From Larix kaempferi (lineage: Eukaryota; Streptophyta; Pinopsida; Pinales; Pinaceae), in contig BSBM01000047.1 of assembly GCA_027924585.1 (NCBI GenBank), positions 24,868,501 to 24,932,500 of the forward strand: a stretch of DNA of 64,000 nt. Direction: 5' to 3'. Of the stretch, positions 20,943 to 32,071 are shown piece by piece (the first letter of the stretch is position 1; each line of letters opens with the position of its first letter). The position numbers and the translations under genes were made by a program. Below the pieces are notes generated by a model, which saw nothing but the letters and a program-made list of their open reading frames with translations, searched no databases and had not been told where the DNA came from.

Positions 20943-22390
20943 TGTAATAACCCAACCTAGCATGAACCGACTAGGAGGGTGGTTACCTATTGGAAAATAA
21001 AATTCTATGTGAATCCTAGTAAATCAAACCAATACAAATGACACTATAAGCAATGGAAACAAACCAAGACAAATGATACTATAAGCAATGGAAACAAACC
21101 AAGACAATTGATACTATAAGCATTGGAAACATCACATCACTATTTCCTTACACCTTGTTGACAACTATATTTTGATATAAACCAATGCTCTATTGTAGAA
21201 TGCCAATGAGGGGGGAATCACAACCAATTGTTGATTTTCCACCCAAGTAATACAACATTTGAAACCAAGACATGACCTCCCCTCACACCCCCCACCCCCT
21301 CAAGCAATGATTAATCTCGATGAGAATATGGGTCGACAATTTTTTAAGTGATTTATACAAATCAACTCACTCTGCCTAGAAAAACAATGTAATATGTAAG
21401 ACAACGAATTGAACAATTGTGTAGGGGGGAGGTATTTAAACTTACAACCTCTGATACCTCTCATGGTTACATTGTACAGGAACACTCACTCTATATCCTA
21501 AAACCAAAGTGCCTCTAGCTATGGAGCTCTTATATAAGGAAAAATTTCCACTCTAGCTCATTATATCTTTAGTTGTGGATAATTCCATTATATCTCCTCA
21601 TAAATCCAATTGTGGAATCTCAAGGGTTCAAAAATCAATTTTTAGGTTCAAAAAATGGGCATTAGTACCCTTCGATTAAGTACATCCCATCTTCCTCTAC
21701 CCACTTAGACAATGATGGGGTAGCTATCAAAATTCTCCCTCAAATTATAAATCTAAACAATATATTTTTTCTCAAGGTAAAAATACACAAGAATCCATCC
21801 CACTTCAGTCAAGGAAGACTTCCACTTTTCTAATTATCCAAAAGGTGAAAACTCATTCCCAAGAATGTCTCTTGTCTTTCCCACCTACACCACCACCTTA
21901 CAACTCCAAGGTTATTTACCAAAAGTGAATTACTTGGGGCAAAATCAAGTTTAGGGGTAAAAATACAAAAAAATGTAAAATGGGTATTTGGTGGAATAAA
22001 CTCGTCTCTCTTAGTCCTTTAATCCCAAATAAACTTAGGAAGTATTTTTCAAGATTTATACATTAATATTTTCCTTCCCAAGTTCACAAGACACTAAATC
22101 TAGACTAAATATCCTCATTGAGCAAACTCCCTTTTCCTTGGGTACAATTTCTACCACACAACTAAAATTGTTCTATGTTTCTCCCAACATCTAACTAAGG
22201 TCAATATGGTCATGGGAAACATAAAAATACTTATGGTTAGATATTCAAATAACATCATGCTACTTCACTTATCCATGGAAGAAATCATGAAGCATTATCA
22301 TACTCTATATTTCATTTAAGCAATGCATAGATTCCGATAACAATGATGAATCAAAGTATTAAGAATTCATGTTTTTCCCCTTATTGTGAA
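20943..22390 (-). other. Possible old gypsy LTR plus unassigned DNA
   Basis: TGTAATAACCC at 20,943 is preceded by GCTTGAATACCACTT, whose reverse complement AAGTGGTATTCAAGC looks like a tRNA-iMet primer site after an LTR ending GGGTTATTACA. Chromovirus-type gypsy elements have this arrangement. I cannot find the other LTR edge or any coding part. The rest is AT-rich without genes. Confidence 0.3.
21027..21130. repeat. Three tandem ~35-base repeats
   Basis: Three copies of ACCAAGACAAATGATACTAT followed by AAGCAATGGAAACAA, with a few substitutions. Confidence 0.85.
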
Positions 22391-22576
22391 TTGTTTTGTT
22401 AATATAATGAGAAAAAAGGAGCAGCTGTGAGTTTGTTGGTTTTTGCAATTAAGTGTTTACATGATAAATCTATTGTGTACTATATATTTATGGCATTGTG
22501 TCCAATATGTTTTTCTTAAGAACTTGTTAGCAAATTTTCTTCTCTTGCTTATGTTTATTAACCACTATTTTCTACA
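22391..22576 (+). repeat. 5' LTR of element D (3' portion)
   Basis: GTTAATATAATGAGA to TTTTCTACA aligns with 61,528-61,703. ATTTGTATAAGAGC follows immediately, a decayed tRNA-iMet primer site (canonical TGGTATCAGAGC). The 5' edge of the LTR is not recognisable. Confidence 0.65.
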
Positions 22577-23135
22577 ATTTGTATAAGAGCAAAGTTATTG
22601 GATTTAGGGGGTAACATTTTTTACTAGGTTTTAGTTCATTTTGTGAAGAGAGAGAATCTTAGATTTGTGATAAATCCTATCATGAGTGGGAGATCTATGT
22701 AGGTTATTCTTTTGTGTGAAAAAAAACTGGGGATCACTTCACGAATAAAGATAGAAAAATTTAATGTCTAGAACATTGAGTTATAGAAGATTAGTACATA
22801 AGGTCTTGTATATAGAGATAAGTGGTTTGATGTGCAAGGAAAAAAATAGGCGGGTAAGGAAAAAGAAGACTAGGAGAAAATGGGTATGAAGGCAAAGACT
22901 ACAATTTGACTCTACCTTTTAAATTCATCAATGTTGAAAGTCTCGGAAGCAAGTGGCAATGGACGATGGGATAAGTTAGGGACTCTATATTAATCAAATT
23001 CCATGGTAAACAAATTATTCCTTCAAAGGAAGTTGTAATTTCTTAGGATGAATGATGGTGACTCCATGACAAAGCATCTCAATGCCTTTAACATTTTGAT
23101 AAGCCAACCAGTCTTTGTCGATATTAAAATGTGTG
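22577..23135 (+). pseudogene. Gag of copia D, N-terminal part
   Basis: Decayed copia gag. IEKFNV.NIEL near 22,750 matches the usual KFnG.NFelWK start. LRMNDGDSMTKHLNAFNILI near 23,045 matches the copia gag (UBN2-type) LrM.eg.s...hl..Fn.li segment. It is broken by stops and then by LINE C. Confidence 0.65.
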
Positions 23136-23151
23136 AAAAACCTAACATGTA
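23136..23151. repeat. Target site duplication of LINE C, left copy
   Basis: AAAAACCTAACATGTA here is identical to 45,160-45,175. It adjoins the LINE poly(A) tail (T run on the + strand, 23,152-23,159). Confidence 0.92.
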
Positions 23152-23254
23152 TTTTTTTTGTAAAAGTAAGAGATTGTATTACTATGACAGAGTTACATAT
23201 CAGAAAAAACCAGTGGCTTGGCTGGTAGGAGGCCATCCAGCCATAATTATCCCA

Positions 23255-23409
23255 ACCCAAACAGATAACAGAGTTTCATCAAGCCCAACCCTATTACAGA
23301 TATTACCGAGAGGTACCAGAATCCCACACAACTTGTCAGCAAAAACTAATTTCCTCAACCCAAACAGATAATAGAGTTTCATCCATCCCAAACCTATTAT
23401 AGAGATTAC
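23255..23409 (-). repeat. Duplicated ~53-base motif in the LINE C 3' UTR
   Basis: AACCCAAACAGATAACAGAG... (23,255) and AACCCAAACAGATAATAGAG... (23,357) are two copies about 102 bases apart, each followed by TTTCATC and a CCTATTA segment. They lie shortly before the A tail. Confidence 0.8.
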
Positions 23410-23623
23410 AAAGTTGTATTAGATGCCCAAAATGCGTGGTAGCAAAAACCAACACCCAACTATCAACCATAAGGTGCTATAACAGAGTACGAGAGACAAA
23501 ATTACCAAAATAACGGCCTTCAAAGCCCGCCAGAGAGCTACGATGATAAAATGAAAACGAGAATCTAACATAACTTTATCCCAAGACCAAGGAACGAAAG
23601 AAGAGTGCCTCAAATTCCAGAAG

Positions 23624-24439
23624 TCATCCGAGGCATTGGGTTGTGAATGGGACAAAAAGCACGTGGAAAACCTGGTGTTGTAGTTGCAGTATGAACAAGG
23701 GCACGACGGTCACCCCAACCGAGGATGGCCCTGGAGCCAAAAGAGGATGGACGCCCAATTTTGTAGCGATAAGGTCAAGTGTCTGGTGCATAATAGAGCA
23801 CTCATGTTTATGATATTTCCATGCATGGACATGATCCATATCCCCAACAAATTTTTTTTTAGGTTCCATAAGAACATAAGCGAGGAGGCCCTTGGTAACC
23901 CAGAAAGTAGCCAACATTCGGTCGCAGGTCGACAGACGCCCCGCCATATTACTCGGCTCCGTTACCCACTCGCCAACTTTATCCCACAATTCACCACCAA
24001 ACATTTCCTTGATCCTCGCCCACAAGTCACGCTCAACCCTTTCCAACTCTTCCTTAATGACCCAAGGGATATGGTCATGGAAGAAATAGGAGGCCATAAG
24101 AGCCTTGCGATGTTCCCTCCTAGCAGGGGCCTTGCCCTCTTTGGGGTCACGACGAGGCTTCTTATCCTTCTGCTTATGCGGTGCCATCATAGAATTACCA
24201 GAAAACCTCACCAAGCTATTCTGAAAAAACACTCCAATATTGGAAATACTAAAAGCACCACTCAAGCAGGAAACCTTCGAGATGCATAAAAAAAAACTGT
24301 TCAGACTGCCTTTTATAGAAATTTCTTGCCAAATTCCCATAAAATCATCAAGGTTGGCCGTCCTTTGAGCATTAAACCTCATGATTTCGGTCGGACCTTG
24401 CCCTGATGCGAGCCAAAGGATTCCTGATGTCACCCTCAT
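23624..24439 (-). CDS. LINE C third ORF, unknown function
   Basis: A 271-codon frame without stops downstream of the RNase H, on the LINE coding strand. I do not recognise a family. An internal double Met (codons 84-85) is the likelier start: it is followed by a strongly basic stretch MAPHKQKDKKPRRDPKEGKA (nuclear-targeting-like), then a charged, helix-prone part VIKEELERVERDLWARIKEM. After that comes a His/Cys-containing region (HVHAWKYHKHECSIMH) and a hydrophobic tail. Most plant L1 elements have only two ORFs. Its openness contrasts with the stops in ORF1 and ORF2. The overlapping 201-codon plus-strand frame is judged a shadow. Confidence 0.45.
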   Translation of the reverse strand: MRVTSGILWLASGQGPTEIMRFNAQRTANLDDFMGIWQEISIKGSLNSFFLCISKVSCLSGAFSISNIGVFFQNSLVRFSGNSMMAPHKQKDKKPRRDPKEGKAPARREHRKALMASYFFHDHIPWVIKEELERVERDLWARIKEMFGGELWDKVGEWVTEPSNMAGRLSTCDRMLATFWVTKGLLAYVLMEPKKKFVGDMDHVHAWKYHKHECSIMHQTLDLIATKLGVHPLLAPGPSSVGVTVVPLFILQLQHQVFHVLFVPFTTQCLG

Positions 24440-24545
24440 GACCGAGGCTTGTTTGTATGCTCTAGTTATTATGAATTGAAGTAGGTCGTATTGGTTCAGT
24501 ACTATGAGAATTTAAGGGGCAAGGAATTGTAGTTCCCGAGTTGAA

Positions 24546-24990
24546 TTATTTTACCTCCCGCAAGATATCTATCATAGGAGAAACAAGTGGTCTAAAATCA
24601 GTATTGAAGGGAGGCTTTGTGTCCCGCGATCCCCGCATTCTCTCTCGTGTGTCCTCCTCCTCCAGCATGGCACAACGATGGGGCCACTCTACATACCCAA
24701 AGGTTTCAAGGGAGCCATCACGGATATGATTGGTTTCATCGACCCCAACATTAGCCAAGAGGTCCGCCACCCTATTCCCATATCTGTGAACATGGCTAAA
24801 TGACTATGCACGGGAGATACTGAAAAATGTGGCTAATTGTTCCACTCTATAGGCAAGACACCAGCTGTCCATTACATTTGTCGTGGGTTTTCCATTCTGG
24901 AGGTGATGAGAAATTTGGATGATGAGGTGAGATTCCCCTTCGAAGGTGATAGGGGTCAAGTTGAGTTGGATAGCCAGCTGAAATCCAGCA
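24546..24990 (-). pseudogene. LINE C RNase H, C-terminal half
   Basis: After the target copy AGGAT the RNase H continues in frame: AGFQLAIQLNLTPITFEGES, then SWCLAYRVEQLATFFS, HVHRYGNRVADLLANVG. With the half at 39,417-39,570 it supplies the D, E, D and D/N positions. One stop lies in HV preceding sequence (SRA*SFSH). Confidence 0.85.
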
Positions 24991-24995
24991 AGGAT
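24991..24995. repeat. Target site duplication of element B, left copy (AGGAT)
   Basis: AGGAT adjoins the TGTGTTGG start of the left LTR and is repeated at 39,412-39,416. Confidence 0.9.
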
Positions 24996-25921
24996 TGTGT
25001 TGGAGAAAACTTCCTATGGCTTGGGGTGGACCACAACAAACAGCTGACTACCAGAAATTAACTCAATTCCCAATGCTATGCTATATAAATGACAATGCTA
25101 AGATAATGAAGAAGATAACCAACCTCGATCCAAACGTTTGATGTAGATCCCCGTTGGAGCTTTCAATCCGTGCACTTGAACCTGCAAATTAGTCTTGACA
25201 ACCAATATACAACAAGCGTATGTGATATATAAATGACATTAACATCATCAATAGAAATGGTCCATGATATTATAAGTAAATGCAACCCAATGTAATATAA
25301 ACACATTCACAACATTGATGGACGAGAATATGAGTATTTCTATTAATAAATAACAAGAAGTACAATGTGATACGACCTCTTGTCGACAACCAATCTGAAC
25401 CAAGATCCGAGTCAATCCACTTGTGCCTCCACCACTTCAATCCTCCATGGAATGGCAAACTCAAACTATGATAGGAGTTTGGAAGGTGAACATAAAGGGT
25501 TCACAACTACAAGGATCAATGAGTGTAGACTCAAGATAGGGAAAAAATCCACTAGAGTTCTCTTGCTCTCCTCTCTCTTCCCATCCATAAGCCATATGTG
25601 CTCAATATATAGTCCTCTCAAAGGTAGGTAAAAGGACACATCGAGGCGTTTCTAGGGCAAATGGAGGGCCAAAGGTCACCCTATGACCGCTTTTTGGGAG
25701 TAAAAAGTAATTAACTAGTGATTTTTACCATCTAACATGCTACCCACGGGCTATAGTGATGCAACTTGTGGGTACACCCACTGTAATGATGCAACTAGTG
25801 TACGGGGGAAAAAAAGGAAAATAGTGTCTCTGGAGGATAAAAAGTGGATCTGAGTCAGTAAAATGGATCCTCTAGGCCAAAGAGTGTTGATGCTCACAAG
25901 GTGTAAAATTACGTTGTAATA
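24996..25921 (-). repeat. 3' LTR of element B
   Basis: It starts TGTGTTGGAGAAAAC and ends ACGTTGTAATA. It is about 926 bases and aligns end to end with 38,484-39,411. It contains a GC-rich patch at 25,735-25,800 with CGGGCTATA (see findings). Confidence 0.92.
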
Positions 25922-25933
25922 GATGCCCCCTAA
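25922..25933 (-). promoter_or_regulatory. Polypurine tract of element B
   Basis: On the coding strand, TTAGGGGGCATC immediately precedes the 3' LTR. It matches the tract of element A. Confidence 0.75.
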
Positions 25934-27870
25934 TGTGTGAGGTCAGAGAAGGGTGCTACGATGGCCGAAATACATTATAAATCTCAAAAGTGGAGTGATG
26001 GAGGCACAAGTGGAAAGAGCAGCTCACTTGTCATAATACAATAGTATCCCAGAGTACATGTCGGTATAGTACAACAATCTGATACAATGTCCATGAACAG
26101 GCAATACATAGTGAATACATGTCATAAGTGATCATAGCCATGATTCCTCTACAGAAAGATATGGTCTCCTACTGAAAAGGAAACACCTGGTGCGAACTGG
26201 AGGTACAAATTACTGATATCTGAGAGGTGATATCTCAGATGTAAAGTCATAATCATAAGTAGCATGCTGAATGCCACTATCGCTCGGGGTCTTCTACGCA
26301 AGTCTTCGACAATGCAAGTCTTATCAAGTGAATAAAGGAGTTGAGGTTGAACCTGATGTGACATCGTTTGATTATTGGTCAATGATGTATACCGTGAATA
26401 GACGCGAGATAACCCACCAATAATGAAACTGGGCATCAAGACACATAGCACAATCATCAAAGTGCGAATAGATGTGTTGAAGTCGAACACTAGGATGAAT
26501 CCATCGATCAGGGGACATTGATGTATTCCAAAACTGTCGATGGCGAGAGAACCTGCCACTAATGACTGCAAGCCTCAAGGTACTCAACCTAACTCTAAGC
26601 CTCAAGTTCCGGAATAAATGGGTTGAAGTCGACGGAACGAGACTCGCTGGAAGGAGGGAATTAAGGCATCCCCCATCAACCAGTGCGAGGTACCAGCTAT
26701 GTTGAAAGATTTGGAAGAACTCAGGTGAAACGGACTGACTCAATAAGGATGGCCGACATGCAATAGTCATGAGATCTGAGGAGTGGCTGACTCTGGTTTC
26801 AGGACTTCCTTTGAACAAGAGCATGAGCAGATGGATAGGCTTGGGCAGCATAGACTCAATATAAACTGTGTGATGCAGGAGGCATCACAAAGGGCTCCAT
26901 AATGAATGGAAGCTTAACCAATCGGTGGAGTGAACTGAGAAACAAGTAAAGCTCCTAAGGTCCAACTATAGTCTCGACTCATAATGTACGGAGTGGAATG
27001 AATGCTCTATTCAAAGGCGACACAACAGCTGCCAACAAAAAGTAGTAACCATAATCCCGTCCGGATTTTTGGAATATTTGATTTTTTGGTCTTTTTCATA
27101 TTTGGGAAAGCTTGAAAAAGAACAAAATTGCTTATAGTACAACAAGTGAGGGAACGAGTGTCAAATAGCGAGCAAACTAGTTCCAAGTAGTGGAACATAC
27201 CTATGATCAATGCAAGGAAGCGTGTGCAGGATGTGGACACTCGGGGGTGTTCCCTCAAGGTCAACAGGCCATCAAACTGTGAAGGGAAAGTGTAAGCTCT
27301 GCAAGGCTCGACAGGGAAAGTGCTCAGGCACCATGCTAACAACTGAGTAAGCGGGAGCCGACGCAAGGCTCAAGCGGCAAGCAGGATGATGCAGTGCAAT
27401 CACAACTTGATATAAATGGGGGAGTCCTTATGGGAGATGGCCAGCATAAAACAAAGTAGAGTATGAGTCTTTATCGCATAGTCATGGCGTAACTACGAAG
27501 GACTCCTAATACTAAGGACCAACAACGACATGGGAACCAGAATGCAAAAAAGGGTTTCTAACTAGGGTACCCATGTTCGGGAAGGCCCTACCGCCACATA
27601 ACGACACTTCTATAACAGTGTGAAGGTTCCATGTCAGTTAAGAAGTGGGGTCACACCTAGGGTTTATGAAAGTGGTCAAAAGGTCAAATGCATAATGCAT
27701 GTGAAAATTACATATAACCTATATGTCAGGTGTGAAACATACCTGCCGTAGGTGTGAAACGTTCGGAAACAACTTTTGTCGAAGAAATCTAGTCAAAAAA
27801 TGCTACTCCATGACATTGTATTAGTCCAAAACAACATTAAATGGCGAAAACTATAGACAAGTGGGTTTTG
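25934..27870. other. 3' noncoding region of element B
   Basis: No coding features stand out on either strand. Words near 26,375 (TTGGTCAATGATGTATACCG) match element A near 4,168, which shows the region is inherited by both elements. It ends at the promoter of the antisense gene. Confidence 0.55.
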
Positions 27871-27875
27871 AAAAT

Positions 27876-27883
27876 TATAAATA
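27876..27883 (+). promoter_or_regulatory. TATA-like box of the antisense PMD gene (element B)
   Basis: TATAAATA lies about 90 bases upstream of the conserved exon block (27,966). Its position matches TATAAAAA at 5,650 in element A. Confidence 0.55.
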
Positions 27884-27959
27884 GTAACAAAAATTTACAA
27901 TTTACAATTCATTTTTATTATTCACCCATTTGGAGTTTTGTGGTTAGTTTTCACCTCAA

Positions 27960-28242
27960 AGTTCAGCTGCTGATTCTAGGAGCTACGAGCGTTCGATCAT
28001 CGAACCGTCAGGAGCAGGTTGGTAGTCTCATCCATACCTTCCATTTCAATGCTTTTATTTCAATTTTCATCGGTTAAAATTTTTGTTTGGCCATGCCCTA
28101 CATGGTCACGGCGCTACTCACGGGCTATAACTATGCCGGTCGCGGGTACCCGCCTCTGTGAGCACAATTGCCCGCGGGTACAGCTGTGAAGCTAGTTTTT
28201 TAAAGAAAACTATCTAAATCCTTTGGTTTTTCTCTTTCCAGG
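27960..28242 (+). other. 5' untranslated exon and intron of antisense PMD gene (element B)
   Basis: The conserved block CTGCTGATTCTAGGAGCTAC runs to a donor GAGCAG|GTTGGT (GT at 28,018). The acceptor TTTTTCTCTTTCCAG at 28,227-28,241 has a strong pyrimidine tract and ends one base before the ATG at 28,243. The predicted intron (28,018-28,241) contains a GC-rich patch at 28,100-28,190. Confidence 0.6.
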
Positions 28243-29705
28243 ATGGTTCTAAAGTGGAGAGAGAGAGAACATGACCAAGTGGATGAGGTCGTTCATAATG
28301 ATGTGCGTGCACAGCAAGCGCTGCAAGCATGTGGGTTATATAAATTTTGGAGCATAGGGGGTTTGAGGGCCCAAAACCTATTGCTCCGTCGTTTGATAGA
28401 CTATTGGGATGTCGATGCACAAAACTTCAACCTAGACGGGAAAATACTCTCATTGGAAGTGGAAGATATCTACTTCATTATAGGTTTGTCCCATCGAGGT
28501 GAGGTGGCAAGCCTTCGGTCTCGATCTATGGGTGGTGGGATCACCATCCCCGACTATATAGAGAGGTATTGTGTTCCAAATACTCGGGTAGTGGGGAGTC
28601 AGGTTCCCATCAGAGCCATAGTCAACCTGAGCATGAAGGTTGTCGTGGCAACTTTAGTGTGGATTACTGGTTCAAGAGCTCTTCACCAGGCATCCAGGCC
28701 AGTTATGTTCTATGCATCACAGTGCATGTAGCCTATGATATTTGAATGGTGTACTACGCTACTGTGGTCCATGAAGACCCAGCTGACAGAGTGCAAGCAG
28801 GGGGATGCAAAAAACTTCGGATACGGCAGTATTTTGTGCGGCTTCTTCTTTGAGCGAGTTCTGGGGCTCAGTCTGAGGGTTGAGGTCCCTCCTCATAGTC
28901 TTCGCGACCCATCCATGATCTAGTGGGTCGAGGTCTTGACGCAATAGGGTGGTGGCCATCAGGAATCACCATACAAAGAGGAGTTATTTCACTGGTGGGA
29001 CCGACAGGTCATAACGATAGAGGACTACCCCTATGCAGGGATAGACTTCCGGCAGGATCAAGACATGCCACTCCCACTAGTTGCAGCGTTTGGAGACATT
29101 GGTGAGAACTCTTTCTAGGTTTTTGGTATATTAAATTTTTATGGATTTTTTATTATAGGTGTAAATGAAAAAATATTTTTTGGGGGTAGTATCATGTATT
29201 AATGTTTGACTGTTTGCTCGCAGTTAAGGGCCCAATGAGACCCGATGGTTTTCCGAGACATCATCGCCAGGGCAGGGGTGATGAGATGGTAGGTGTTGCA
29301 GTAGAGTGGACACTACAGACTCTACGGTCCAACCTATCATGGATGACCACCAGGGTACCAAAGGTAGAGGTGGTGCAGCTACCAGAGGATATGAAGTGCC
29401 AGGTAGTGGGGGTGCCAGGAAACAGGGTGCGACTACTGCAGCGTGTCGCAAATGCAGTGCATTATTTCTATCAGACACATCTTGTCGGGGCGGCATCTAG
29501 GCCTCCTCGTAGGGATGAGACATCTCAGATTCCCATTTTGTATCGATATGTATATTTTGAGAGCTACGGGCTCCAGTTTTGTATCATGACACTACCATTT
29601 TGGACATATATTTATAAAAAACTTTGGTTCTCCAGTTCTACTATATGTGTGTATGTACAAATGTATGAATGTATCTTTTATTTGTGTGCTTCATTGGGAA
29701 TGTGA
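28243..29705 (+). pseudogene. Antisense plant-mobile-domain (PMD) like gene of element B, with intron
   Basis: Opposite in strand to gag-pol. The ATG at 28,243 directly follows a good splice acceptor. Exon 1 (to 29,101) is one frame with three TAG stops (28,729, 28,921, 28,945) and no frameshift. It encodes MVLKWREREHDQ, GLRAQNLLLRRLIDYWD, the PMD hallmark FNLDGKILSLEVEDIYFIIGLSHRG, IPDYIERYC, FGYGSIL, and FGDI just before the intron. The intron (29,102-29,223) has GTGAG...CGCAG ends at the same codon as in A. Exon 2 stays open to 29,705 (VKGPMRPDG, LLQRVANAVHYFYQ). The stops may each be a CAG-to-TAG change. Function inside the element is unknown; PMD proteins are linked to gene and TE silencing in Arabidopsis. 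Confidence 0.78.
29102..29223 (+). other. Intron of antisense PMD gene (element B)
   Basis: The donor is ATTG|GTGAGAAC and the acceptor GCTCGCAG|TTAAGGGCCC. Reading phase is kept: G from exon 1 plus TT from exon 2 makes Val, and the exon 2 frame then runs open to 29,705. T-rich interior. Confidence 0.7.
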
Positions 29706-29795
29706 CAAATGCCAATCTAATACATAGTTAGCGTATACATCATATATATGATTAAAAATTCTTGGAACATGAATGTATGTAATTGAAACAAAATG

Positions 29796-30119
29796 TCATT
29801 CCAAGAGTCTTACCTTTAAGAATTTCCGTAGTAACGTAGGATCCCTCACACGGTACTGACCATTCAACTGAGACACAACTAGTTGTGAATCTAGACGGAC
29901 TTCTAAAGATTGGATACCATGTGAAATAGCATCCCGAAGTAGCTCAACCACGGCACTATACTCAGCCACATTGTTAGATGTAGGACCAAGACAAGAACCT
30001 CCTGAGGACACAACTAGGTGGTCAGGTGAGAAAATAACCCAAGAAGTAGAAGCAAGATGCTGCGTATGATAGCTAGCACCATCCACGAATCCTAAGAACG
30101 TAGGAAACTCCGCTGGCAT
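29796..30119 (-). pseudogene. Second RNase H (archaeal-type-like) of element B
   Basis: Separate ORF after the integrase. FVDGASYHTQ, NNVAEYSAVVELLRDA and LEVRLDSQLVVSQLNGQYRV give the first D, the E and the second D of RNase H. The frame stops at VRLLE, so the final helix with the HxxR..N.xAD motif kept in element A is missing or has decayed. A GATGGACAG sequence directly before the ATG could be a splice acceptor. Confidence 0.75.
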
Positions 30120-30230
30120 CTGTCCATCAAACGGAAGCTAATCAGCAGACCCGAAAACCAAAAGAAAGCTAAACTATGAACAAAAGTAACTATACAGTAG
30201 TATACAAAAGTATTAGCCTGAACCATAGGT

Positions 30231-31312
30231 TCAAGCATAATACCGCTTGAGGTAGAGCCCATTTCTAGGCTCCTTCAAGACAGTCCCATCATAGTCCTCT
30301 AATTCACAGGCTCCTTTTTCCAGGACACGCCTCACAATGTAAGGACCGTGCCACATGGGGTTGAACTTGCCTGCCCCCAGGGGTTCTTTAGCTTGGTCAT
30401 ATAAGAGGACCAAGTCACCTTCAGCATATTGCCGAGGATGGACAGACCTATCGGACTGAACATTAACACGATGTTTATTGGAATCTATAGCCACGACGTC
30501 ATCTCGACGTTTCTCAAGGTGGATTAAACGTTGCTCAAGACCCATCGTATCAAGGAGGAGCTCTATGGCCAGTTTAAGGGAAGGGATTTCGCATTCAATT
30601 GGTAAAATCAACTCCACACTGTGTACTAGCTGAAACGGTGAGAACCCGGTGGCAGTCTTGACTGTGGTTCGACATGCCCACAAAGAAGGATATAACATAA
30701 TGTGCCAGTTGTTCTTGCTTTGTTGGATGGTACATTGGAGAATGTTCTTTAAAGACTTATTGACTGCTTCAACTTGACCATTCACTTGGGGATAGTAAGA
30801 GGATGAGTGTTCTTGACGAAACCAAATCTTGAGAGACAAATCCTCCATCATTTTGTTCTGAAAGTGACTGCCATGGTCAGTGACAATCTCTTTTGGAATA
30901 CCGAACCGAGTAATAATCTGATTGAACACGAAATGGGCTGCTGTAGCACCATCATCTTTTACGGTAGGCATGGCCTCGGCCCATTTGGAAAATTAATCCA
31001 CGGCCACTATAATATGGTGATGCCCCCCAGCTAAAGCTGGTTTGCAATCCATGAAATCCACCCCCCACTTGGTGAAGGGACCGATGGTGACGACTGGATG
31101 AAGGGGCGTTGGATACGAGTGTATATTTCAAGAAAACACCTGGCAAGGGTGACATGTCTTTACAGCGTTTATACAATCCTTAAATATTGAAGGCCAAAAG
31201 TAACCAGCTTGCATGATACGTTGGGATGTAGCAAGCCCGGATAAGTGACCGCCACACGCCCCAGCATGGCAATCATTAAGTACCCGCTCCGCTTCTTCGT
31301 GAGTCAAGCAAC
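30231..31312 (-). pseudogene. int: Integrase of element B
   Basis: The N-terminal HHCC domain (HVLNDCHAGACGGHLSG-like, then KTCHPCQVF) lies at about 31,125-31,312. A stop in the core (VAVD*FSKWAEAM) splits it from the 246-codon frame 30,971-30,231. That frame has D in IVTDHGSHF, E in NGQVEAVNK, then EGDLVLLYD and MWHGPYIV and ends LKRYYA. The first catalytic D is in KWGVDFMDCK, and another stop follows the zinc domain. It aligns along its whole length with the intact integrase of A. Confidence 0.88.
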
Positions 31313-31403
31313 GACAGAGAATAGAATCCTTTCCTCAGTGATACAAAGTGTCACCCACGATAGTATAATCTTAAGCGTGATGTTTCACACACCGTCGCTC
31401 GTC

Positions 31404-32071
31404 TCATGAATAATGCGGAGGAAACTTCAAAGTTTGGAGATATACAATGACATCCCCATACCAAGGGTCCCTGGATGAGATAAGAAATAAGTGTTCATCC
31501 ACAAAGGAATCTTCATGGATGACATCCTCATCAAGTCTCGGAAGGTCCGACATAAGCTTATCAAACACCAACGATTTCACTGACTTCGCCGAAGCAAAAT
31601 CGAGATCGAACTCCTGAAGGATCACAATCCATTTATTGTACTTCCCCCCTATAAGGCGTCATGATAGCACGAACTGAAATGGATTGATGTGCGCTACAAG
31701 TATGGTTGTTCTAAGCAAAATATAGTGTTGTAACCGTTGGACTGTATGTACAGTCGCAATTGCCAACTTTTCCACGTGAGTATATCTTAGTTCAACGTCT
31801 ACTAGATTTCAACTGAGGTAATAGATGACATGCTCGATGAGCGCATCATCAACCTGAACCAAGACCATGCCAATCGTCTCTTGAGATGCAGCCACATAAA
31901 GTATGAAATATTGTGCGAAGTCCGGTGGACTAAGTATAGGGGATGATACCAAAGCTTTCTTAAGGGCATCAAAAGACCGCTGGGCTCTCTCATCCCAGAT
32001 AAACGGTGTGTCTTTCTTCAACAAATGCCCGAAACCTTTGGTAAGATTAGCATAATTGACTAGAAAATGAT
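31404..32071 (-). pseudogene. RNase H and linker of element B
   Basis: The gypsy RNase H starts in FIWDERAQRSFDALKKALVS and FAQYFILYVAASQETIGMVLVQ, then HVIYYLS before a stop. A linker frame (31,625-31,404: EFDLDFASAKSVKSLVFD...SRDPWYGDVIVYLQ) precedes the integrase zinc domain and matches element A. Stops break it. Confidence 0.8.

Noticed and set aside
20943-22390. Complete chromovirus LTR
   Set aside because: Only one edge and a primer-site-like word are visible; listed at low confidence without end claims.
23684-24289. 201-codon plus-strand frame
   Set aside because: Overlaps the LINE C third ORF in antisense; the minus frame is longer and collinear with the LINE.
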